Shown: positions 1 through 11,123, numbered from the stretch's first letter. The stretch is 64,000 nt of DNA from Aplectana chamaeleonis (GCA_029168955.1 JAPDOI010000364.1:62001-126000), one strand, 5' to 3'. Made by a program: numbers and translations. The notes: generated by a model not told the origin, from the sequence alone.

Positions 1-305
1 CTGATAAAGCCACCCTTGAAATGGAAGTGTTGGCCTCTCCTTCGAAGGTTCATGGCACAGCATCAACACTATCGACTTCAGCAACGCCAAAAACCTTGTC
101 GTAGGTATTTTCAGAAAGTAGCTTCATCCAGATAAAGTTATACAAAGCAATTATCTGTTTTCCACAGTTTCAGAACAATAGAGCCACCTTGCGGCGATTA
201 TCATCTTCATCTAAATTCCTTCATCCCTATACGAGAGTTGATAAGGAAAGCCTCAATACGACCGGCCCGCCACTAGAGTACTCACCTCAAGTTTATAAGC
301 AGGCA

Positions 306-375
<70 letters not shown>

Positions 376-1189
376 CGTCGTTGCTAACGCATAGAATACA
401 AATACCCGCCGTAGGCAGGTCAAAACAATTACAGTAATAAAATACACACGGCAGTTAGTCAACAATTGCAATTTGGACCTAATGAAGAGGGCCACGATTC
501 AACATTGTATCATCAGGAAAGTACGTAAAGCGAAAATATCACGGTCATTAGTTGTTATGGACTGGGCCATTCTGAGTTGAATCTGGGTAAATTCAATTTC
601 GAGAGCTAGAATGGATATGCAGGAAGACTATAATCAAGCGGTTCCTAATTCAATTAAAATGAGTTTCAAATTGAAATACATCGTGATCTATCATATACGA
701 GTCATTGCATTTGTAGGCCCTACCCACGCGTATTCCTAGGACGATGTGTCCTCCCACCCCTGATAGGTATCTGGAAAATAATTCTTTAAATAGAGTTCCA
801 ACAGGTATTGTTATGTAGGGGCTGGTTGTAGGTATTCTATGCTCGATTGGATCCTTTATTACCGCATTCTAGCTCAATATATTTTAAGAGTTTCACGAAC
901 GATGTATACAGAGAATGGGCAAATACATGGCTCGGAGCTTCAACAACGAAGACCTTATCAAGAATCAAAAAGGGAACTAGACTGATGATTTACACAGTTG
1001 AATACGTCGCCGAGAGCATCTATATAATAAAGGAATCGAATCAGAGAAGCGTTCGCCGGGTCAATCAAGCATATTATAGAGCCGATATGTCCAGAAAAAA
1101 AGGTTGCACAGTATCCAGCAAACTTCCATTAACAGAGTGTCCATTTATGAACCATACGGAAAAACATAGTAAATCAACTCATCAAAAGT
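1..1189. other. Unassigned DNA with a weak unrecognised ORF
   Basis: No gene family was recognised here apart from the microsatellite at 307-374. A plus-strand ORF opens at 847 and runs to 1332 (161 codons). Its first 110 codons look like ordinary protein, but its last 45 codons lie in the GC-rich repeat at 1190-1333, so it is not one natural protein. A possible 3' splice site (ggtattttcag) sits near 104-114 without a convincing exon after it. Confidence 0.4.
307..374. repeat. (TTA)n microsatellite
   Basis: About 22 uninterrupted TTA/ATT units are seen. They give runs of Tyr on one strand and Asn on the other, which explains the two short ORFs that cross this spot; neither should be taken as a gene. 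Confidence 0.97.
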
Positions 1190-1333
1190 CCTGGGGCCGG
1201 ATGCATCAACGCACACGAGGGGTAAGTGCAAGGGCAGGGTCTGGTTACCATAGGGCAGGCGCCTCGAGAGTCTGTGCCCGGCCCCGTATGCACAAGCGCT
1301 CGACGGCATCGGGGCAGCTGGCCCAAGCGTAGT
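1190..1333 (+). repeat. GC-rich interspersed repeat, copy 1
   Basis: This GC-rich block carries GGGGCCGGATGCATCAACGC near its start and GGCATCGGGGCAGCTGG near its end. A diverged inverted copy with the same landmark words in the same order lies at 2395-2560. The pair flanks 1.06 kb of ordinary sequence. They may be two copies of a small dispersed repeat or the diverged ends of one element; no target duplication was found. Confidence 0.5.
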
Positions 1334-2394
1334 GTAGGCAAATCACGTACAACGCTTAATTTTACGGCCCAAAACCTGCGATCGATGAGTCGACACAGCT
1401 GAGAATTTTCGCCCCGTCTGCTCAGCGCCTCCTGTTTTCTACTGCTTTTTGTTTTTACAGCGGTAAAACATCTTGCAATCCCTCCTTTTCTAATGTAGCG
1501 TTTTATAAGGATATATTTATGACGTGATTTCGTTCTGAATTTTACAATGTAATTTAATTTGAAGTGTATTCGTTTTTGGGGCTTGAAAGTTTTCAAAACG
1601 TGGAAAACTACAAACGTTATGTATGTACTGATTTAAGTATCAACGTTTGAAAAATTTTGTGGCGTATTTTGAAAACTATGCGTAGTATTCTGGCTTTGAA
1701 TGCCATTCTGCTGCCTTTTTTATGATTAGTGTTACTATGAGATATGATAATTAGCCAGCTTACTTTGTTGACAGTTTTTTTTGTTTTCTCCGGTTTGAAG
1801 GAAAGGGACTGCAAGATTCGCTGTGAGAACGAAAGATGAGAACAAAACAGAGGAATGCGAGGAAGGATACAAGACAGAATATTACAGTTACTGAGCTCAC
1901 ACGGAAACCACTTTTGTTTAGCCAGGGCATTCCAAATGAAATTTAGCTTTCTAAAACTATTTTTGAACATAGCATTCGAATATGTCCATCAAAGCTGCAT
2001 ACGATAGCTTTGAACAAAGTCATAGGAGTTTTTCCGCTAATTTTCTCACCTACAGTACCCTCCCTACAAGACGCTCAGTAATCTCTCAAAAATCTGGAGA
2101 AGGACCTCAGTCGTTTTATTTCTGGGGTTGACTTGGAAAGCCTAACACTTCTCAAAAAATCCCCTCTATTCAACAGAAAGATTGCCGAGCAGGCAGTATT
2201 GTGGAATTATTCTAATGGAAACGTCAAGCGAATGCTAAAAATCAGGATATATGATGAGAAGTTATCAAGAATTAAATAATTTCTGCTATAAGTGGGAAGG
2301 TTAGGCGTATACCTTTTAACACGAAGCGAAAAGAATAATAATAATAACTGGGAAAAAGAAAAAAGCCTTTTTCTGCAGCGTCGCCGCATTCTTG
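1334..2394. other. Unassigned DNA between two GC-rich repeat copies
   Basis: AT-rich sequence with only short ORFs. Minus-strand ORFs of 140 codons (1174-1596) and 117 codons (1617-1970) have no recognisable motif and no clean splice signals. I see nothing I can name. Confidence 0.4.
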
Positions 2395-2560
2395 CCCTAG
2401 CTGGGGCAGCCGCTGCCCCAGCCTCCTAGCCGGGGTAGTTAGGGGCACTGCCCTTGCCCCTGCCCCGATACCTTAGCATGTCGATTTTGCTGCACCGTGT
2501 GCCCCGCGCCTGCCCAAACCCTGAGATTCGCGTTGATGCATCCGGCCCCTGAATGTTCAG
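2395..2560 (-). repeat. GC-rich interspersed repeat, copy 2 (inverted)
   Basis: The reverse complement matches the 1190-1333 block through the shared GGCCGGATGCATCAACGC word, followed by a GCAGGCGC-like stretch and a GGGGCAG-rich end. An internal short hairpin, GGGGCAGCCGCTGCCCC, lies near 2403-2419. It abuts the 3' end of the LINE remnant at 2576-3118. Confidence 0.5.
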
Positions 2561-2575
2561 CAGTGTAAGTAGATT

Positions 2576-3118
2576 TAACTGTTTCAATCTTTTACGGAAT
2601 GTTGCGACGTTAGGAGCACTTAATACGTCATTCCGCAACTTTTCTAATCACCTGGTGCCACGATAGAAGAGAGAGCTGAAAATTTTTGATCGCTGGGCCC
2701 TTCTTATCGATTCGCAATGAAGTGTGAACCCACCAGAACGTCCTCGACTGGGTCTGATCACCCAATAATTGCTCGCCCTAAGTCGTAGTACACGGAAGCA
2801 GAAAACCAAATCGTAGACGATTCTCCGACTTAGAAGGCTACTCAGTTTGAATATCCTGAAATTATTTGAATAGCTAGGTAAGGTACGAGGATACCCAGGA
2901 TCTGGAGCAACCCTATACATCAGAATCCAAGTGAACGTCTGTTGGACTTTCTCAAGTTTGGTTTGAAGCTTTTTGTTTTGTGGACTCCACACTTGACTGC
3001 AATATACAAGTTGGGGAGGAACGTATGTTCTATAAAGTCTGATAAAAATGATACTATCGTTGCTATGAATGTTTCTGAATAAGAAGAAAACCGTGCTTAG
3101 TGCTTTGCGAATCACTTC
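2576..3118 (-). pseudogene. CR1-like LINE, C-terminal fragment of reverse transcriptase ORF2
   Basis: Reading the minus strand from 3115, the ORF gives a stretch with LYRTYVPPQLVYCSQVW and LEKVQQTFTW, the pattern that follows the reverse transcriptase palm in CR1-type non-LTR retrotransposons (a tyrosine-rich YVxPxLEYxSxVW motif and then the LExVQRxFTxR motif). A stop follows RGTR near 2648. The expected C-terminal LPNDVLSAPNVATFRKRL-like tail resumes beyond it in the 2426-2638 ORF. The RT catalytic part is absent, so the copy is 5' truncated and broken. It is dead by inspection, though the assignment to CR1 rather than a near relative is from motif memory. Confidence 0.8.
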
Positions 3119-3712
3119 ATTTACAATACCGCGCGTATCTTTTGGTCATCCGGCGCGCTAGGGCGCCGGAGCGCGCCGTCTGGCGTCGTTTCTCCATAAC
3201 TCGGTTCAAAGTTGTTTATTTCGAAAATAAACGTCAGATTTGAAATCAGCATGGAAAATGCGACCTAATGGGAGTACAAATGTTTTAAAAAGTCTCATAG
3301 GAGAGATTTTGGGTTACGGTAGCTATCAAATGTTTCCTGTGTCCGAAAGGATTGGCGATTGAGAGTAGTTGTGAATGGTTTTTCAACGTTTCCTTGTATT
3401 TATCACATCCGTATACCGCTTTTGAACCTCTGAGTTCCCAGAACGTTCTGTCACCAACCTACCAAGAATTTTTTATACAAAACCACTATTCCTAACCATA
3501 TATTAATGTGGAAGTTATTGAACTACGAGTTTCTTCTACATATAGTGGTGAATATTTTTGAAATAAATTGCAACACTTCATTGAGAATTTAGGTTAGAAG
3601 AAGTCAGTCCGACACCGCGTCTTTAAAATGAGTTGATTTTTGTTTGAGGACATAAAGGTGGCACACTCCATAGCAAATTTTACCACGAATGTGAAAATGG
3701 CAGCAATGCAGT
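3119..3712. other. Unassigned DNA with a GC hairpin
   Basis: No ORF or repeat family was recognised. A short GC-rich hairpin (GGCGCGC paired with GCGCGCC) lies at about 3152-3177, in otherwise AT-rich sequence. Confidence 0.4.
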
Positions 3713-3742
3713 AGAGTGAGGACTTTTTAAAAAGAGACCGAA

Positions 3743-3925
3743 CGAACGAATATCGAATAAATTCGTTCATTTTTTATTCCGAACGAACGAATTTCGAATA
3801 AATTCGTTCATTTTTTATTTCGAACGAACGAATTTCGAATAAATTCGTTCATTTTTTGTTCCGAACGAACGAATTTCGAATAAATTCGTTCCTTTTTTAT
3901 TTCGAATGAACGAATATTCGAATGA
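3743..3925. repeat. 41-bp tandem array, about 4 copies (copy A)
   Basis: Units of about 41 bp are built from AACGAACGAATTTCGAATA and TTCGTTCATTTTTTATT. The unit is itself near-palindromic (GAACGAACGAA against TTCGTTCG). The same unit, inverted, is amplified to about 17 copies in copy B at 37815-38505. Confidence 0.9.
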
Positions 3926-4582
3926 CGAATAATTTAAGCATCCATAGCAATATCGCGCAGCTACGAAGTGAGCGGCAATAACAAGTTGAATATTCTTCTA
4001 AAGCTTTATATCCTTCTACAATTGAAATAAATAAGGCACGACTCATCTCTAAACCTGTACGGGCTACAACACAAAGAATGCTACAGAATCAACTTTTCCG
4101 CTCTAACATAGCCTAAGGAGCTTATTCGAGGAGCCTAACTAACTTTGCTTGCCCCATAAGCCAGCCAGATTGGTGAAGCCGAGCTCCATAGTTATCTTCA
4201 TAGGGTGCTCTCGCCTCTATGGTTTAAATGAGAGGCGCAGAGTTCTGCTGAAGCCAACAACGGGGCTCGGCTCCACCGACCTGGCTGGCTTAGGGAGCGA
4301 GCAAAGTTAGGAACCCGATATATCATTCGACGCAGAATTTTAGTTAGATTTTAAAAACAACCCTCACCAGGTTAAAGAGTTATAGGCGAAAAACCGGTGT
4401 TACGTAAAATGAATTAGACTGAAGGATCGAGAAAATATTTTTTCAAACTGGAAGCTTAAGTTGACGCAGAATTCTATCTCCAAGCACAAAAAAGTTATGG
4501 ACGAAAAGCCGGCAGTGACACCCACCCAATCTCGAAAATGACTTGCATGAGTGTTGGGTCACTTTCATTCTTTTTCGGGGCG

Positions 4583-6055
4583 GGTACTGGTGGGAGATCG
4601 GAGCATATTATTCAAGAGTTGGAATAAATTAGAAATTCTCAGAAACAACAATCGGAAAATTCAGAATTTGAAATAAATTCCGAATTTCTAAAACTTGAAA
4701 AAAAAATTCGGGTGTTCAATATCAGAAATAATTTGAAATGATTTCAGATTTTTTACAATTTGGATTAAATTCAGATTTTTTCTAAAAATTGAAATGATTT
4801 AGAATTCTCCGTTATTTCATAAATTAGAGATTTCCATAATGAGTTAGGCTTTTCAATAAATTAGAAATTTTAAAAAATTGAAATAAATTTGAAATTTTCG
4901 GTATTTGGAAAATGCTCTAGATTTCAATATCAGAAATAAACTTGAATCGAATTCAGATTTTTCAGAATTTAAAACGGATTCAGATTCTCCAAAAACTGCA
5001 ATCAATTAGAAGTCGCAAAAGATACGACTTTCGTGACTTCTCTGAGAAAATTAGGGCGAGTATTCCATTGCTTTGAAGTACTCTGAATGGAGTTTCTATA
5101 GAATCGTTTTGAGTTAGAGAAGGTTCTGTTTGAATTCTTGTAAGATTCCGATATATATCAGGCTTGGCTTTGGTGCGTAAACGGCTCCATACAGTACACT
5201 GCTCGTTAATAACTCAGCGCAATTAGCGGAGACTCGCCCGTTTATGGCTCGCCTTAGGTACTTCAGCGAATGAAGGATGACAAATTTATCACTCGAACAT
5301 TGAAAATTAGATCATTGTGTTCGTCTCGACGTCTTGAGTCGATTGATATAACTTTCTATACACTTTAGTCCGCTAGCAACGAAGTTATGACGAAAAGACG
5401 GAAAAGACGCGCTTCCGCGTCTTCCGCGTCTTTTTTACAAGAATTAGGGTGGGTATTGTACACGGCGGGGTTTATTGCTTCGTCGGCCAATCGACAGACG
5501 TCTCTCCACCCCTTAAAGGCACAGTCCAAGCTCAGGGTCGAAATATGAGATTGCCACATAAATGTGAAGTAGACCCACTCCATAGAACACCTGCCAAGTG
5601 CGAGCTCTCAATTTCTTCGAATAAGCGAGATATAAGAGGAAGCCACCCTGGGGCGCCCACACCAGGAAGCCACTTTGGCACGCCCCTTTCACGATCTTCC
5701 GAGCTCAATAGTGGCGAGATAAGCGATGATTTCCGATAAACAGCCCCGTTCTTCCCTTCTTTCTCATCCTCTCTTTATTTAGGTCGACTCGCATACATTG
5801 GTTGCAAATGACGGAAGTTACAAGCCTCGGACAACTCGTCCACCATGCTTCTACATCTCAATTTTTGAGGGGCCATAACTCCGTTCCCAAGGGGCCTTGT
5901 ACGATTCCAGAGACATCATTGTAATCAACATGGGACCGTTCTTAAAATAGGTGGGAAATTAGATAATCGATTCCGAGGTTGGACTGTGCCTTTAAGACGT
6001 GGGTGATTGGTCAACGGAGGGATAAACCCCACCTACTCTCATCTCCCCCTGTGCC
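4583..6055. mobile_element. Non-autonomous hAT-like element inserted in copy A
   Basis: Comparison with copy B shows an extra 1473 bp here. It is bounded by an exact 8-bp duplication TCGGGGCG (4575-4582 and 6056-6063). Its ends are imperfect inverted repeats: GGTACTGGTGGGAGAT at the left and, reading inward from the right, GGCACAGGGGGAGAT. An 8-bp target duplication is the mark of the hAT superfamily. No hAT transposase is visible. AT-rich degenerate sequence with AATTTGAAAT-like words fills 4620-5000, and a TTAA MITE is nested at 5517-5991. Confidence 0.85.
5517..5991. mobile_element. TTAA-flanked MITE (nested in hAT)
   Basis: TTAA is present at both sides (5513-5516, 5992-5995) and the ends are inverted repeats: AGGCACAGTCCAAGCTC at the left and its complement GGTTGGACTGTGCCT at the right. 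TTAA target duplication is typical of piggyBac-type elements. At least five related elements with AGGCAG-type ends lie elsewhere in the window. No transposase is encoded. Confidence 0.8.
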
Positions 6056-6429
6056 TCGGGGCGTTTCACCGGTTGTCACCGGTTTTCCCAGTGATGGAGG
6101 TTCCCCCTTCACCTGCCCAGAGGTTAAGGTTGGTGGAGTACAAGGCTCCAGCCAACGAAGCTATCGTTGGTGTTATCATTGCGCAGCGGCATGAAAAAGT
6201 GGGAGTGGCCAAGTGCGATTGCCATGTAGCTCCCCGTTAGTACCGTTCTAGTAGCCTCATCAGACGGTGTGGGAAAAAATTTAGCTCTTGCGTTCGGAAA
6301 AAATGGAACAATGGAGTAGTGAAGAAAATGACATCGGTCCTGAAAGGTATGTCGATTCCTTCATACATTAAAGCTGATTTTCATATTTTTTGTTGAATCA
6401 GCTCGGGTGTTCAAATTGGAATAACAATC

Positions 6430-6620
6430 CAATATTCACCTCTGCGAATATTCGAATTTGAATGATGTTCGAATATTCACCTTTTCCGAATAGTCGAATT
6501 CGAATATTCGAATATCCACCTTTTCCGAATAGTCGAATTCGAATAATAATCTAATATTCACCTTTCCCGAATATTCGAATTCGAATAATATTTGAATATT
6601 CACCTTTTGTGAATATTTCT
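6430..6620. repeat. 42-bp tandem array of TTCGAA-rich units (copy A)
   Basis: About four to five units of 42 bp of the type GAATAGTCGAATTCGAAT followed by ATTCACCTTTTC. The same unit, inverted, is present in about 8-9 copies in copy B (36230-36590). Because 42 is a multiple of three, short ORFs appear through it and are not genes. Confidence 0.9.
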
Positions 6621-8236
6621 GGTGAAGCTCTTCATGCATTGGATCGCTTCCTGCAGACCGCTGAAGAACTGTACCAATTCCATCAACCGATTACGGTCAA
6701 CAGCGAACTCCCTTAGCTGTGTCTTGAAATGTATAATTTTGAGACTGCTGCTGAACGCTCTCCAGATCTCCTTTTTGAAGAATGCAGCGACAAATGCTAC
6801 GTGGCCCGTGGGACAGAGGAGATAGTGTTTGACATGAAGCGCTGTATCTTTCGAAAGTCAAAGCTGGATAGCGAGCGGGGTATTCTGTAGGGTTCAGTCT
6901 TCCTGTAAGGAGCTGTTTCTCCCACAGAATGGTTTGCTTCGGTTATTCGTCGGCCAAGTTGAGCAGCAGTGTGATCTGCAGGGTGCAGAGCAGAAGTTCG
7001 AGCTTAATCCTCGACCCATAGCATGGTTCGGGGAGGCGTTGTTGGATCCGAAAAGAAGATAACTTAACACTGGACATCATTCGGACCGGATGGGAGAAGA
7101 AAATTTTATTTCGGATAACAATCGTCGGTAGTGGCTCTATTGTTTTGAAGCGTTAGGAGATCGATGATGGTTTTGTGAAACTATCTTAATGATTTTATTT
7201 TCTGACACCACCTATGGTACGGTTTTTGACAGTGCTGATTCGAACGGTGTCGGTGCCGTACCATGAATCTTCGAGGGACTAGAGATACCCTCAATTTCAC
7301 AGGTGGCTCTATAGTTTTGAAACGCACTGTGCTTGTTAGTTAAGTCGGTCATTTCGTGGACAGGCATAGGTTCAGTCGGGAAATAACAGCGAAATGGCCA
7401 GATTTCGCAGGTGAAAAATGGTTCGAGTTGGGCGAATTTCAGCTTGAAACCATTTCCGAAGTTTCAAATTCTGTTACACGAAACACAAAGGATGAATATT
7501 GGGGGGGGCGGGGAGTTGAATGCTCTAATGGGTTTTCCGAAATTTTTTCCTCTGAAAATTGGAAATTTTTCGGGTCCTTTTCTCTGAATTTCTCTTCTTC
7601 GTGGGCCTACTGAAGCGCTAAAAAACAGAATGCATTTTTCTTGCGCGCACGCTGCTTTGAAAACTCAATTTCGAATTTTCTGGGAGTAATTCCTTCATAA
7701 AGCTGTGAACGGCTTCCCAGACAGTAATTTCCTCCAGAAACGGAGACTCGTCCTTGTGTGCGATGTTCATATAATCGTTTCGTGCTACTCCTTAAAACTT
7801 CAAATATTACGAAAATTCATGCAGTTGCCGTTGATTGTAATATTTTTCTTTGTAGAAAATGTTCTGTGGAAAAAGCTGATTTTCGTCATCTTGTGGAGCG
7901 CTTTGGATTGTTTCCTTTTTTTCTTGCAGGAAAATATTCCCTTCTTCCGGGCACTTCTTGAAATTTCGGCTTCGCTTGAATAGAGCATCACACAACAGTT
8001 ATAAAAAAGGCCACGAAACTTGAAATATACTTTTCAAAATTTTTCTTTGACTGATGCCGGTTTTTTGCCCTTTCACCAATTTTATTAGAAAGAAATATTG
8101 TGAGGAAACTATCCAATCAACATTTATATAACTGACTGGGGTGATTTCTTTTTCGCTCCAGACCAAAATTAAGTATACGCTTCCACTTCGCTGGCACAAA
8201 TCAGCATATGAACCTCCTTATAACACAAATTTTCAG
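6621..8236. other. Unassigned DNA upstream of the 8.2-kb exon
   Basis: No recognised gene. A direct repeat, GTGGCTCTAT(T/A)GTTTTGAA, occurs at about 7132 and 7303, with a related GTGCCTCTATAGTTTGAA at about 22960. Between the first two lies a small hairpin (TGGTACGG with CCGTACCA, 7214-7265). The last 100 bp before 8236 end in a T-rich 3' splice site. This region could hold the promoter and outron of the 8237 gene, but no core promoter can be pointed to. Confidence 0.4.
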
Positions 8237-8416
8237 AAATGTCCACGGGATGTGACGAATCAGACGATTCCTCTCAAAGCAGTGAAATTCTCGATTCAAA
8301 GCCGGCTGGAGACGCAGCTAGGTTCACAGATTCACCTTGTACAAGCACGAAACCGAAGAGATTTTGCTGCTCTCCAGCGGCGAAACGACACGCGTCTCCA
8401 TTGGTTCACGGAATGG
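8237..8416 (+). CDS. Candidate first coding exon of an unrecognised host gene
   Basis: A strong 3' splice site (acacaaattttcag, ending at 8236) is followed after two bases by ATG (8239). The frame stays open for 59 complete codons to a consensus 5' splice site GTGAGT at 8417, leaving phase 1. An acceptor two bases before the ATG, with no open frame upstream, is the arrangement of a spliced-leader trans-splice site in nematodes. The peptide begins MSTGCDESDDSSQSSEIL and continues with a basic, serine and cysteine-containing part (KPKRFCCSPAAKRHASPLV), typical of a disordered N-terminus of a nuclear or signalling protein. The following intron would contain the 8.5-11.1 kb transposon. No family is recognised. 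The exon calls are strong by signal; the gene's identity is unknown. Confidence 0.65.
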
Positions 8417-8506
8417 GTGAGTCTGGCTTCCTAGAATTTTGCAGGGCGTCATAGGGTATCTATCGGCTATTCATGTCTGCTCGCAGAACTACTCAGACAT
8501 TGGGAG

Positions 8507-8830
8507 CAGCGGACAGCTGGCGGAATTTCGCCAGTTGCTCAATAGCTGGGTGACAGCTGACAGTCGGCAATTACGAAGCCGACAGTTGGCATACACTCGT
8601 CATCTCATTTAATGTCAGCGGCTGACGGCTGGCGAATATGTGCCAGTTGCCTAACAGCTGGAGGATGACTGGCATTTAACTGGCAATAGGCAATTACGAA
8701 GCCGACAGCTGGCTCATACTTGGCATCTCAATCAGTGCGATCGGCGGACCGCTGGCGAAAATGTGCCAGCTGCCTGAAAGCTGCGCAATAATTTGCATTC
8801 AGCTGACACGGGCGATCACACCTCGAAATT
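8507..8830. repeat. About 120-bp tandem repeat, near 2.7 copies
   Basis: Three successive units begin near 8507, 8616 and 8742. The first two share GGCAATTACGAAGCCGACAG, and all share a TGGCGNA..GCCAG hairpin. Spacing is roughly 110-126 bp. Related CTGGCGGACCGCTGGC words occur at 10915-11100 at the other end of the host element. Confidence 0.7.
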
Positions 8831-8993
8831 ACCGATTGCATGAAAACGCGGTTGTCTGCCCATCGGCACTTGGCTGGTGCTTAACCGCCCAGTGGCGTTC
8901 GCTAGGCGCTGAGTCGTCAAATGACTGGCACTCGAGAGAGCACGTTTCAACATGTCTGAGCTTGATCTCTGATTTCATTGATAAGCTCAGCCG

Positions 8994-9076
8994 GTATATA
9001 GGGCGATTCAGTCCAGTGAGTGCTCACTCGGCACTTTGATGCCGGCACCTGGAATGTGACCTGAAGTCACTCTTCA
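8994..9076 (+). promoter_or_regulatory. TATA-like box plus downstream palindrome, shared with 19.87-19.95 kb
   Basis: GGTATATAGGG is followed about 20-25 bp later by a TCAGT-type start-like motif and then a hairpin of the form GGAATGTGACCTGAAGTCAC. The same order (GGTATAAAGGC, CAGTCAGT, GGAAGGTGACCTCGAGTCACC) occurs at 19868-19948. Two copies of TATA, initiator-like motif and hairpin suggest a retroelement or small-RNA promoter. This is inference from arrangement only. Confidence 0.3.
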
Positions 9077-9195
9077 GAGACTAGCATATTTTTGGCAGCT
9101 GAGGGGAAAGTCTCCACGGCGTGGGGGAAGGGAGGTGGGGTGGGTGCCTCACCTCAGACCGTTGCGTAGGCGATCTTCTACGCAACGATCTGCGG

Positions 9196-10905
9196 TCTTC
9201 TTCTTCTTCTTCTTTGCAGCCGCGAAGAGGGTAATTGCTATAGGTTCAGAAACTGGGCGACCAGTGTCGGATTCGTCCAAAGGTCTGTTGTAGTCAATGT
9301 TGTGGGGTTTTTTGGGCAGTTGAATAAGTGTAGGGTATTGTGGCCAGGACCACCACAGTCCGGGCAAACGTCGGGAGTGCTATTGTCGATCCTGTTCACG
9401 TAGGACCTCAGGAACGTTGAGTGCCCACAGCGCAACGAGGCTAGAGTGCATCTGGCACGTCTACTAACCTGAGACTCAGACTCAGAAACTCGAGGCGGCA
9501 CAGTACCTCCTTCAGCCGCTCCTTCCAGATACCCTCGAACGAACTGGGTGTGCTCCTCGCGCAACAGACGGAGGCGTTCTTTTGTGAATCGTGCCATCTC
9601 TGCAGGTTGACTTTATCTGGAGCATCGGCAAAAGGTTTTCTGATGCCTCTCTCTCTTACAGGTTCAAGTTTTCTCCAGGATGGGTGGATGGGCTGCTTGA
9701 CGATGTTGATATACAGTTGCTGGGCCTGGAGCTGACAGTGCTCCTTTACTGGTAGCATCCGTGTCTCGGCGTGTAAATTCTCGATTGGCGAACTCCTAAC
9801 ACATCTGGTGGCGATCCGAAGAGCAGCGTTTTGTACACGCTGCACCTTAGCCCAGGATGAATCCGACACTAAGTGCTGCCAAACCGGTGCCGCTTACCCT
9901 AAGACGGGGTGCAGTATAGCCTTATACGTGGTCATAATATTTTCCTTTCTGCTGCCCCATGATGTACCTCCCAGCGCCCTTAGCACATTGAGTTTAGCTT
10001 TCACAATTGCTTGCTTTTGCTCGGTGTTCTTGTAAAACTTCAGCGACGGATCGAGTATAAGGCCGAGCAGTTTGACGAAGCGAGCAGCAGGCAGGCGATC
10101 TCCACCCCAGCTGACATCAGGACGGGCGCTGTGCTCTATGGGGTCCGTTGTGAAAACTGATACTGAAGACTTGGCAGCTGAGACCCTGAACATCTTGTTA
10201 TCGAAAAAGCTTTTCAAATCAATCAGGTACTCGTTGATCTTGCTCGCGGCCACTTGTATGTCGCGGTTTTAGCACATGATAGTCATATCATCAGCGTAGG
10301 CGACAACTTTGATGTCCTGGGGAGGAGCCGGAATGTCCTCTAAGTACAGATAAAACAGAGCGGGCGATAAGACTCCGCCTTGAGGAACACCGGCAGCTAT
10401 GGGGATACTTTTAGAGACATGATATTGAAACAAAACATTTGCTCGACGGCCCTTGACGAATGCTGTTATCCAACGCTTCTGCCACGGTGGAATAGAGGAC
10501 TTCAGTATGTTATCCGATAGAATACCCAGGTTAACACTCTCAAATGCCTTTGTCAAGTCCAGGGCTACAGCAACGGTCCTGAGGGGCTTACTCCTGTTGA
10601 AGCCGTCGATGGCATAGCCAACGATTTCCAAAAGCTCCGTCGTGGTAAAATGTAGCTTCCTGAAGCCGTGCTGGTGATGTTGTTTCTCATTATGCTGAGC
10701 CAAATAATTGACGATAAGCTTTTCAGCAACCTTGGCTAGAGGTGACAAAAGGCTTATTGGCCTGTATCCTTTCGCTGATGACAGCGATTTACCGGGCTTA
10801 GACAGAGGAATGACATTTGCTGTTTTCCAGTCTTGTGGCAGTGTGCAGGTTCGGAATGATGTGTTCATTAAATCGGTGAGCGATCTGCGGTGAGGGACCC
10901 AATCC
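9196..10905 (-). pseudogene. Jockey-like LINE, 5'-truncated reverse transcriptase ORF with stops and a frameshift
   Basis: Reading the minus strand from about 10905, the ORF gives the RT thumb-palm blocks: LPQDWKTANVIPLSKPGK, GYRPISLLS, a QHGFRK block, VALDLTKAFESV (catalytic Asp), AAGVPQGGVLSPALF, and VVAYADD (catalytic YADD). A TAA stops it just after TIMC (10267-10269). The same frame resumes with DIQVAASKINEYL. A second TAA replaces the Tyr in HPVLG-Y near 9893. A frameshift near 9500-9600 moves into the C-terminal part, which ends in a CPDCGGPGHNTLHLFNC zinc knuckle and LWTNP. The 3' end is a (GAA)n tract at 9196-9215, a simple-repeat tail of the kind left by target-primed reverse transcription. 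The endonuclease and ORF1 are missing. Jockey-clade membership is my best reading of these motifs. Confidence 0.88.
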
Positions 10906-11123
10906 GAATCATCGGTCTGCCAAGAGACTGGCAGACCGCTGGCAAACGATTGTTCAACAGCGGGCTGCCAGGTAATAGCCAAGAGACTGCCAGCGGTCGG
11001 CCAGCGCTCTGGCGGACCGCTGGCAGGGTTTTTGCGGACCGCCGGGTAATGGCTGTCTGACACCGGGAATGGTCTTTGCTCGCCAGGCAAATTCCGGCGG
11101 TCCGCCAATCCCAATGTCCGAGT

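Larger units (their letters stand above)
3715..6620 (+). mobile_element. Interspersed DNA element, copy A (inverted relative to 36150-38531)
   Basis: The copy starts with AGAGTGAGGACTTTTT followed by a 41-bp tandem array. It continues through a block at 4010-4320 and a block at 4320-4582. After an inserted hAT (4583-6055) it goes on at 6056-6430 and ends in a 42-bp array at 6430-6620. Every block is found in the same order, reverse-complemented, at 36150-38531. The far end is damaged: the AGTGAGGA terminus present in copy B is missing near 6620. No transposase ORF is seen, so this is a non-autonomous element of about 1.4 kb of shared core plus arrays. The terminal AGTGAGGA inverted repeat suggests a cut-and-paste DNA transposon, family unknown. 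Confidence 0.75.
8491..11123. mobile_element. TIR-bounded element carrying a LINE insertion
   Basis: The left end, ACTCAGACATTGGGAGCAGC, and the right end read inward, ACTCGGACATTGGGATTGGC, are inverted repeats that extend about 44 bp through GCGGAC..GC.GG.GGAATTT.GCC. The interior between them is a tandem repeat (8507-8830), some unassigned sequence with a TATA-like motif, and the LINE at 9196-10905. Without the LINE the element is about 0.9 kb, so it is a non-autonomous DNA transposon. No clear target duplication was found, so the superfamily is not assigned. Confidence 0.65.

Noticed and set aside
189..495. ORFs with Tyr or Asn runs
   Set aside because: They are translations of a (TTA)n microsatellite.
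847..1332. 161-codon ORF as a host gene
   Set aside because: Its 3' third lies in a dispersed GC-rich repeat also present inverted at 2395-2560, and no splice sites bound the protein-like part.
9196..10905. LTR retrotransposon or retroviral reverse transcriptase
   Set aside because: The YADD motif context, the GVPQGGVLSP block, the C-terminal zinc knuckle and the simple-repeat 3' tail fit a non-LTR element. No integrase, protease or LTRs are present.
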